35,353 nucleotides of DNA from an uncultured Moraxella sp. GTDB taxonomy: Bacteria > Pseudomonadota > Gammaproteobacteria > Pseudomonadales > Moraxellaceae. Where the stretch lies: NCBI RefSeq assembly GCF_945873075.1, contig NZ_CAMCBS010000020.1:1-35353 (forward strand), read 5' to 3'. The notes under the pieces were generated by a model that was not told the DNA's origin, searched no databases, and saw only the letters and a list, made by a program, of their open reading frames with translations. A program made the position numbers and the translations under genes. Positions 26,836-35,353 of this stretch are shown here, piece by piece (position 1 is the first letter of the stretch; each line of letters starts with the position of its first letter).

Positions 26836-28395
26836 TTATTCCCACTCAATCGTTGCAGGCGGTTTACTACTGACATCATAAACCACACGAGAAACATCTT
26901 TAATTTCGTTCATAATACGCGTTGAGATTTTATCGATGAGTTCATACGGCAAATGAGCAAAACGAGCAGTCATAAAATCTACCGTTTCAACAGCACGAAG
27001 AGCAATCACCCACGCATAACGGCGACCATCTCCCACCACACCAACAGATTTTACAGGTTGGAACACGGCAAAGGCTTGAGCAGTTTTATCATACCAACCA
27101 GACGCACGGAGTTCTTGCATAAAAATATCATCAGCAAGACGCAGAATATCCGCATATTCTTTTTTCACTTCACCCAAAATACGCACCCCTAAGCCTGGGC
27201 CTGGGAATGGATGACGATAAATCATATGATGTGGAATGCCTAACGCCACGCCAAGCTTACGCACTTCATCTTTAAATAAATCACGCAATGGCTCAACCAA
27301 TTCAAACGCCAAATCATCAGGTAATCCGCCCACATTATGATGTGATTTAATCACATGAGCTTTACCTTGTTTGCTGGCTGCTGACTCAATCACATCAGGG
27401 TAAATCGTGCCTTGTGCCAAGAATTTTACGCCATCAAGCTTGCGGGCTTCTTCGGCAAAGACTTCAATAAATTCACGTCCAATAATTTTGCGTTTTTGTT
27501 CTGGGTCAGTAACCCCTGCTAATGCGGTTAAGAAACGCTCTTCTGCATCAGCACGAATGACACGAATCCCCATATTGTCGCTAAACATTTGCATGACTTG
27601 GTCGCCTTCATTGAGACGTAATAAGCCATTATCCACAAAAACACAGGTTAATTGGTCGCCAATGGCACGGTGTAACAATGCCGCGACCACAGATGAATCT
27701 ACACCACCTGATAAACCAAGCAATACTTTTTGGTCGCCAATTTGCTCTTGGAGTTGTTTAATGCGTAATTCAATAATATTTTCTGAATTCCACGCATTGC
27801 CACAACCACAAATAATATGTACAAAGTTTGAAATCAGTTCTGTGCCTTTTGCTGTGTGCGTCACTTCTGGGTGAAATTGTACGCCATAAAATTTGCGATT
27901 TTCATCACTAGCAGACGCATAAGGACAGCTTGGCGTGCTTGATGTTACGCTAAATCCTTCAGGTAAACGTACAACTTTATCACCATGACTCATCCATACT
28001 TGAGATTGATTTTTTTCATCGCCGACTTTGCTTAATAAAGCATCTTGATGGGTGATGTTAATCTCAGCATAGCCAAATTCATGCACATCGCCTGCTTCAA
28101 CTTTTCCGCCTAATTGTTCAGACATGGTTTGGAAACCATAGCAAATGCCAAGTACAGGTACGCCTAAATTAAAGACAATTTCCGGTGCTCGTGGGCTACC
28201 TTCTTCATGTACACTTTCAGGCCCCCCTGATAAGATAATGCCTTTTGGATTAAAGGCTTTGATGTCCTCGATTGACATATCATAAGCATACATTTCAGAA
28301 TATACGCCTGCTTCACGCACTCGGCGGGCAATCAGTTGGCTGTATTGTGAGCCAAAGTCTAAAATTAAAATACGGTCTTGGGTGATGTTGGTCAT
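26836..28395 (-). CDS. guaA: GMP synthase (glutamine-hydrolysing)
   Basis: GuaA converts XMP to GMP using ATP and glutamine. The 519-residue protein has an N-terminal class I glutamine amidotransferase domain ([16 protein letters not shown], catalytic Cys in [11 protein letters not shown], His/Glu in GVQFHPEV). The ATP-pyrophosphatase domain ([14 protein letters not shown]) and the C-terminal dimerisation domain ([21 protein letters not shown]) follow. AGGA precedes the ATG. The gene appears more AT-rich than its flanks. It stands alone. Confidence 0.97.
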   Translation of the reverse strand: MTNITQDRILILDFGSQYSQLIARRVREAGVYSEMYAYDMSIEDIKAFNPKGIILSGGPESVHEEGSPRAPEIVFNLGVPVLGICYGFQTMSEQLGGKVEAGDVHEFGYAEINITHQDALLSKVGDEKNQSQVWMSHGDKVVRLPEGFSVTSSTPSCPYASASDENRKFYGVQFHPEVTHTAKGTELISNFVHIICGCGNAWNSENIIELRIKQLQEQIGDQKVLLGLSGGVDSSVVAALLHRAIGDQLTCVFVDNGLLRLNEGDQVMQMFSDNMGIRVIRADAEERFLTALAGVTDPEQKRKIIGREFIEVFAEEARKLDGVKFLAQGTIYPDVIESAASKQGKAHVIKSHHNVGGLPDDLAFELVEPLRDLFKDEVRKLGVALGIPHHMIYRHPFPGPGLGVRILGEVKKEYADILRLADDIFMQELRASGWYDKTAQAFAVFQPVKSVGVVGDGRRYAWVIALRAVETVDFMTARFAHLPYELIDKISTRIMNEIKDVSRVVYDVSSKPPATIEWE

Positions 28396-28430
28396 GAGTC
28401 TTTCCTGCGATAGTAAAAGAATGATGGCAA

Positions 28431-28459
28431 ATTATTTAAGGATAAATCATAAATGTAAA
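28431..28459 (-). promoter_or_regulatory. guaA promoter
   Basis: TTTACA (28459-28454) and AATAAT (28436-28431) on the minus strand are 17 bases apart, each one base from consensus. Confidence 0.65.
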
Positions 28460-28463
28460 GCAA

Positions 28464-28484
28464 TGCCCAACATCTCGTTGGGCA
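28464..28484 (-). terminator. Hairpin after gyrB
   Basis: TGCCCAAC and GTTGGGCA form a perfect eight-base stem over five bases, 12 bases after the gyrB stop. The following bases are only partly T-rich, and the hairpin adjoins the guaA -35 box, so termination may be incomplete. Confidence 0.5.
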
Positions 28485-28496
28485 ACACTAGGTAAA

Positions 28497-30977
<2,481 letters not shown>

Positions 30978-31028
30978 TTAGACTGGGCGGTATTTTTGCC
31001 CAAAATCATTAATAAAAAATTATCAGCC

Positions 31029-31057
31029 ATTATAGCATTTTTTTTATTAAAAGTCAC
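31029..31057 (-). promoter_or_regulatory. gyrB promoter
   Basis: GTGACT (31057-31052) and a perfect TATAAT (31034-31029) on the minus strand are 17 bases apart, in the 182-base gap between recF and gyrB. It gives gyrB a start independent of the dnaA operon. Confidence 0.6.
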
Positions 31058-31138
31058 CGCAACTGCGATGGTTTCGGTAGGAATTTTTGTGCGATAACAG
31101 GTGTGGTTTGATGCACCAATCCCAGCTTGCCCACAGGC

Positions 31139-32341
31139 TTATTGTGCATAAATTTCTGCAAACTTACCCTGTTTCACATGAAACATTTTATAACTGGTGG
31201 CAGTTTGGGAATTCGGTAGGTCACTTGACTGCTCAAGTGTCTGTAGATGCATCAGGATTTGGCTATGGATATCAGCGTTGAGCGTGCTGATGATACTTTG
31301 GCAAGGCAAAGATAGCACGGTGTCAAGTAAGATATTGGTGGCGGCATCATCAAGCTCGGCATCAATATCATCAATCAGCACCACAGGTGGGTGAGTGATG
31401 GCGGATTTGCCTTGACTGAGCAAGGTGCAAATCAAGCTTAATTGTGATAGGCGTAAGGCGGTGATGAGTAGTTTTTTTTCGCCACGAGACAGGATGTGTG
31501 TGGCTTGTTCACGCAGCTTTTGCCCGTCATCATGGGTAGCTTTGAGTATCACGCCGACATCAGCACGATGCGCACCGATGCGGGTATAGCCAAGCTCAAT
31601 GTCCTGCATCACCCGAGCGGACAGGGTTTGTGATAGTGGCTGAGTGGTATCAAATCCTGCCAAATATTGCAGGCTGATTTTGTCCGCATAATTTGGTAAT
31701 AGCTTTGCTACCATCTGAGCGAACACCGCTTGCCATTCATCAAACATCGACACACGATGCTCATGCAGTGCCTGCGCATAGTGCGATAACTGCATATCCC
31801 ACGCTGTCAGCTCATTGATGCGATGCTGGATATTAGGGTACTTAAGTAGGCTGTTGCGCTGTTTGAGCAGTCGCTGATACTGTAGCCACTGATGATAAAA
31901 TTCAGGTTTCACGTGAAATGCAAGCCAATCGAGCAGTTGCCGACGACTGCCACTGCCTTCATCAAGTAGGCTCATGCTACTTGGGTCAATCAGCACCGTC
32001 GGCAGATGAAAGCTGAGCACACTTTGGCTTTGGGCGGTTTGTTCGTTAAATTTTAATAAAGTATCAGATTTACCCATACCATCCAGCTGTTTTTGGATAG
32101 CAAGGGTGCACTGCTCTTGAAAATTGGTGCTTGCCCAGATAGTACACGCTTGCTGGTGATGGCTGATATAGCGCTTGGGCTCATGATGGCGAAAGCTTTT
32201 GCCCCGAGACAGCAAAAACACCGCTTCTAACAGCGATGTCTTGCCACTGCCATTATCTCCATAAATCAAATTACACTTGGCAAATGATAATGAAGCTTGG
32301 CTTAAATTTCTCAGATGGTGAATGCGGATGTGGTCAATCAC
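31139..32341 (-). CDS. recF: DNA replication and repair protein RecF
   Basis: RecF is an SMC-like ATPase that helps load RecA at single-strand gaps. The 400-residue protein has Walker A GDNGSGKT (residues 28-35), the ABC-type signature region LSRGEKKLLITALRL and Walker B PVVLIDDIDAELD. The start is GTG (32341), two bases after the dnaN stop. The gene carries two parS-like sequences. One gives FHVK in LDWLAFHVKPEF (about residue 144), the other FHVKQ 14 residues from the C-terminus. The C-terminal segment after Walker B is longer than in many RecF proteins. Confidence 0.95.
   Translation of the reverse strand: MIDHIRIHHLRNLSQASLSFAKCNLIYGDNGSGKTSLLEAVFLLSRGKSFRHHEPKRYISHHQQACTIWASTNFQEQCTLAIQKQLDGMGKSDTLLKFNEQTAQSQSVLSFHLPTVLIDPSSMSLLDEGSGSRRQLLDWLAFHVKPEFYHQWLQYQRLLKQRNSLLKYPNIQHRINELTAWDMQLSHYAQALHEHRVSMFDEWQAVFAQMVAKLLPNYADKISLQYLAGFDTTQPLSQTLSARVMQDIELGYTRIGAHRADVGVILKATHDDGQKLREQATHILSRGEKKLLITALRLSQLSLICTLLSQGKSAITHPPVVLIDDIDAELDDAATNILLDTVLSLPCQSIISTLNADIHSQILMHLQTLEQSSDLPNSQTATSYKMFHVKQGKFAEIYAQ
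31170..31185. other. parS-type ParB binding site in the 3' end of recF
   Basis: TGTTTCACATGAAACA differs from parS only at the central G (here A). It is identical to the 16-mer at 16205, which supports selection for this exact variant. It lies about 4 kb from the origin region. Confidence 0.75.
31905..31920. other. parS-like site inside recF
   Basis: The perfect 12-base palindrome TTTCACGTGAAA is present, with three outer mismatches to the 16-base consensus. It lies about 3.2 kb from the origin boxes. Confidence 0.6.
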
Positions 32342-32343
32342 AA

Positions 32344-33501
32344 CTACACACGCATTGGCATCACGACATATTGATGCAGCTCATCACCGATTTGATAAAT
32401 CAGCACTGGCGAGCTTGGCTGATTCATCTCAAGGCGAATTTGCCCATCAAGCACATTGAGCACCGCTCGTAGGTAGGATTCATTGAATGATAGCTCAATC
32501 GGCTCACCGCTAAAATTCACCGCAAGCACTTCTTCGGCATCACCGTGATTTTTGTTATGCACACCTACTTGGCAGACATCTTGAGCGGCAAATCCTAGCA
32601 TCACACCGGGCACTTCTTTGCTATTGAGCACCGAAATACGACGCAGTACATCCACCGCTTCTTCTTTATCAAAGCTTGCAATCTTATCATTATTGGTCGG
32701 TAGCACTCGGCGATAGTCAGGGAATTTGCCTTCAATCAGGCGAGCCGACAGGCTGACATCCAGCTGTGCTTGACTCTCTTCGTCGGTCAAGGTCAGCGCC
32801 ACTTGCAAAAATTCTTCATCAAAACCCAATCCGACCAAATTGGCATCATCTGTGGTCTTGGCAAGCTCAAGCAATAAGCGTTCAAGCTCAGCTACCGCCT
32901 TACCCGGGATAATCACTTGGCTTGTGGCGTAGCTGTCAGACAATAAGCGGTGCGCAACCGCCAAGCGATGACCGTCGGTGGCAACTGCGGTGAGCTTGCT
33001 TTCGTTGATTTCAAACAGCATACCAGTGAGATAATGACGCACATCTTGGGTTGCCATCGCAAAGCGGGTATGATGAATGAGACTGGTTAAATCGCCTTGG
33101 CTGATTTTGACGACGCTAGACGGCACAGCCGTGCCGATACTTGGGAAATCCTGCGCAGGTAGGGTGCTTAGCGTATATTTACCCTTGCCACTGGTAATCA
33201 GACAGCGGTTAGTACCTTCTGGCGCATCGACCACCACCGTATCCTCGGACAGTGATTTACAGATGTTAAAAAACATCTCAGCAGGCAGTGTTGTCGCACC
33301 CGCTTGCACGCACGCACCCGCTGGAATGGCAAAACGGGTGGTGAGCTCCAGCTCCAAATCCGATGCCGTCAAGGTCAAAAACCCTTCTTCGAGCACCAAT
33401 TTGATATTGCCCAAAATCACAAAACGATGGCGCTTATCCGCTGCCTTGACCACCAAATTAATCGCCTTGATGAGCAGCTCTCGGTTAATGGATAATTTCA
33501 T
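32344..33501 (-). CDS. dnaN: DNA polymerase III sliding clamp (beta subunit)
   Basis: DnaN forms the ring that tethers the replicase to DNA. The 385-residue protein opens with MKLSINRELLIKAINLV and shows RHYLTGMLFEI, ATDGHRLAVAH, EGKFPDYRRVLP and FNESYL, ending YVVMPMRV as in other clamps. It is coupled to recF (two-base gap) and follows dnaA by 40 bases, so the three form one transcription unit. Confidence 0.97.
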   Translation of the reverse strand: MKLSINRELLIKAINLVVKAADKRHRFVILGNIKLVLEEGFLTLTASDLELELTTRFAIPAGACVQAGATTLPAEMFFNICKSLSEDTVVVDAPEGTNRCLITSGKGKYTLSTLPAQDFPSIGTAVPSSVVKISQGDLTSLIHHTRFAMATQDVRHYLTGMLFEINESKLTAVATDGHRLAVAHRLLSDSYATSQVIIPGKAVAELERLLLELAKTTDDANLVGLGFDEEFLQVALTLTDEESQAQLDVSLSARLIEGKFPDYRRVLPTNNDKIASFDKEEAVDVLRRISVLNSKEVPGVMLGFAAQDVCQVGVHNKNHGDAEEVLAVNFSGEPIELSFNESYLRAVLNVLDGQIRLEMNQPSSPVLIYQIGDELHQYVVMPMRV

Positions 33502-33541
33502 AAAAACTCACTGTTTAAATTCGGACAAATGCCAAGTTGGC

Positions 33542-34927
33542 CTATTGATATTGTAACATCAGTCTGAGTGAATGATAATCTTTTTCTACATTTGCATCTG
33601 TTTCGATCAGCTCTTTGACCTTCTCACAAGCATGCATTACTGTGGTGTGATCCCGTCCGCCAAAGACTTGGCCGATCTCAGGAAAACTGTCATTGGTCAA
33701 TTCACGAATCAACGCCATGGCAATCTGTCTAGGTCTTGCAATGGTGCGCACACGCTTTTTACCCATCATATCTTTGGGTGAGATTTGATAAAATTCCGCC
33801 ACCAAATCACGAATATTTTCAGCATTGACAGCGCGTGCTCGTTCTTGAATTTGACTTTTGATGGCATCAGCGACCAGATTGAGCGTGACAGGTTCGTGTC
33901 GCAGCTGCGCCATCAACTCCACCTGCTTGACCGCACCTTCAAGCGCACGCACATCCGCTGGTAAATTTTGTGCCATAAAAATCGCACAATCGCGTGGTAA
34001 TTCGATACCAATCGTCATGGCTTTTTTTTCAAGAATCTGCACACGCAAATCCATATCAGGCACTTCAATAGCAATAGACAAGCAGGCAGATAATCGTGAC
34101 ATATTACGATCGCCAAAGCTATGCATTCGCAGGGGCGGCTGATCTGACGCCATCACTACTTGGCGGGTGTTATCTTTTGAAAACTCATCAAACAAACGCA
34201 TCAGCAGATCAACTGTTCTAGGTGCGCTTTTACCATCATAAGTATGCAGATCGTCAATGATCAACAAATCCGCTTTGCAAACTTTTTTGACAAATTGATC
34301 AACGCCATTATTGGTAAAACAAGGGCGTGTCACGGTATGAAAATGATCTTTAGTAAAATAACACACCGATTTACCTTGTTTGATGTAGCGGTGCGCCATA
34401 GCATGCATCAAGTGCGTCTTGCCAAGACCTGATGAACCAAAAATAAAAATTTTATTACTATGGTATTTGGCATCTTTTTTTGACAGCTCAAAGCAGGCAT
34501 TATAAGCATTAAGATTGGATTTGCCTCGTACAAACGCCTCAAAGGTAAATGCAGGCTCAATCGCCAACCCTTCTTCAATCACTGATACTTGTTTGATTTT
34601 TTTGGGTGCTGTTTTTTTTGGTGTGCTTGGCGTGGTGCTAACCATCACCTCAATGCGTGTGGATGTCAGCACACCACCACCATGCTTTAGCACAACCTCA
34701 TCAAGCTTATCTTGAAAGTTTTTTTTCAGATGGTTTGACCACATGCCATTGGGTGTGAACAAGACAAGCTCATGCTCACGGCTTTGTACCTTCAAAGGCT
34801 CAATCCATTGACGAAAATTATACTCTTCGATCATGTATTTTAAATCTGCCAAGCACGACTGCCACACCTGAGCAGCGTCAGGTGCGCCAGCGGTATCTTG
34901 ACCATCGTGAAACTCAAACAGATTCAT
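33542..34927 (-). CDS. dnaA: Chromosomal replication initiator DnaA
   Basis: DnaA binds TTATCCACA boxes and opens the origin. The 461-residue protein has domain I (VWQSCLADLKYMIEEYNFRQWIEPL) and a linker rich in Pro, Thr and Lys. Domain III with Walker A GSSGLGKTH (residues 164-172) and Walker B LLIIDDLHTYDGK follows. The DNA-binding domain ends with GGRDHTTVMHACEKV. The ATG at 34927 is preferred to a TTG four codons earlier because GGGAT stands before it. The AAA+ sensor parts match the family only loosely (FDEFSKDNTRQVVMASDQPP), as in other Moraxellaceae. Confidence 0.97.
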   Translation of the reverse strand: MNLFEFHDGQDTAGAPDAAQVWQSCLADLKYMIEEYNFRQWIEPLKVQSREHELVLFTPNGMWSNHLKKNFQDKLDEVVLKHGGGVLTSTRIEVMVSTTPSTPKKTAPKKIKQVSVIEEGLAIEPAFTFEAFVRGKSNLNAYNACFELSKKDAKYHSNKIFIFGSSGLGKTHLMHAMAHRYIKQGKSVCYFTKDHFHTVTRPCFTNNGVDQFVKKVCKADLLIIDDLHTYDGKSAPRTVDLLMRLFDEFSKDNTRQVVMASDQPPLRMHSFGDRNMSRLSACLSIAIEVPDMDLRVQILEKKAMTIGIELPRDCAIFMAQNLPADVRALEGAVKQVELMAQLRHEPVTLNLVADAIKSQIQERARAVNAENIRDLVAEFYQISPKDMMGKKRVRTIARPRQIAMALIRELTNDSFPEIGQVFGGRDHTTVMHACEKVKELIETDANVEKDYHSLRLMLQYQ

Positions 34928-34939
34928 GATCCATCCCAA

Positions 34940-35353
34940 TCAATCAATTTGTCAGCGATGCATGTTTTTTTAAAGCAAAAATATGCTTTTTGCCAAATAA
35001 ATATACCTGGCATGCATCGCAACTTAACCATAAAACTTTGACATCTTCGCCAAAATGTTTGCAAATATTATCATATTTTGCCCAAAATACAAGTACTATT
35101 TTTTGTGGATAACTTTATGGATAACTCTGTGGATAAGTATTTTTTGAAAGTTATTCACATTCTTACCACATATTATTCACATGTTTTTCCACAATATAAG
35201 TGATTGTTTTTTCAAAATAAAATTGATTTATACACAGAAAAATATGCTCTTTAGTATTATTATTTTTATTTTATATAATATAAAAATAGAAAATCGTTAA
35301 TCTGTGGATAACTTTTCAAAAAAGTCTTGATTTGCAAACTTTTCGCATTATAA
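34940..35353. other. oriC: Chromosomal origin region (oriC) with DnaA boxes
   Basis: This is a 414-base gene-free stretch to the window edge. Perfect DnaA boxes (TGTGGATAA on the plus strand) lie at 35104-35112, 35128-35136 and 35303-35311. Boxes with one mismatch lie at 35116-35124 (TATGGATAA), 35151-35159 and 35173-35181 (TTATTCACA), 35185-35193 (TTTTCCACA) and 35228-35236 (TTATACACA). Between about 35236 and 35302 the sequence is very AT-rich, a candidate unwinding element. The cluster next to dnaA is typical of oriC. The region may continue beyond the window. Confidence 0.88.
34955..35020. repeat. Nested inverted repeats between dnaA and the DnaA boxes
   Basis: GCGATGCATG (34955-34964) and CATGCATCGC (35011-35020) form a perfect ten-base inverted repeat. 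Inside it AAAGCA (34972-34977) and TGCTTT (34984-34989) form a second one. They lie in the dnaA leader, 28 bases upstream of the ATG. Confidence 0.65.

Overview
The window is a contiguous stretch of bacterial chromosome that ends at a replication origin. At the right edge the minus-strand order dnaA, dnaN, recF, gyrB runs away from an AT-rich region full of DnaA boxes. Several protein types and the absence of strong codon bias fit the family Moraxellaceae, most likely Moraxella or a close relative. That assignment is inference from gene content and protein style, not from a 16S gene, which is absent here. I see no tRNA, rRNA, insertion sequence, prophage or CRISPR array.

Left part (1-4095): a plus-strand operon of six genes encodes two PepSY-domain proteins, a di-heme cytochrome b561, a small membrane protein, a divergent ApbE-type flavin transferase and a ferric-reductase-like membrane heme protein. 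It looks like a transmembrane electron-transfer module. Its upstream region carries a PmrA/QseB-type box and a Fur-like sequence. A convergent gene encodes a small HExxH protein. rarA and a ribB with a dead GTP-cyclohydrolase domain follow.

Middle (6721-15300): a minus-strand operon for leucine/isovalerate degradation, in the order acyl-CoA ligase, liuB, liuC, liuD, liuE, liuA. It is driven by one clear promoter with a dyad at the start site. Next come an ABC exporter, yqaA, thiC with a TPP riboswitch, dadA with ridA, and a minus-strand operon of an ornithine-type decarboxylase, a lipoprotein phosphatase and avtA. A small multidrug-transporter-like protein, an FKBP isomerase, an RlpA-like protein and guaA complete the stretch before gyrB.

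The most striking global signal is a set of six sequences matching the ParB-binding site parS (consensus TGTTTCACGTGAAACA). They lie inside or at the edges of coding genes at 3883, 16205, 23719, 23734, 31170 and 31905. Because the palindrome is translated, it leaves the peptide signatures FHVK or VSRET in five unrelated proteins. This marks the region as the origin-proximal centromere of the chromosome.
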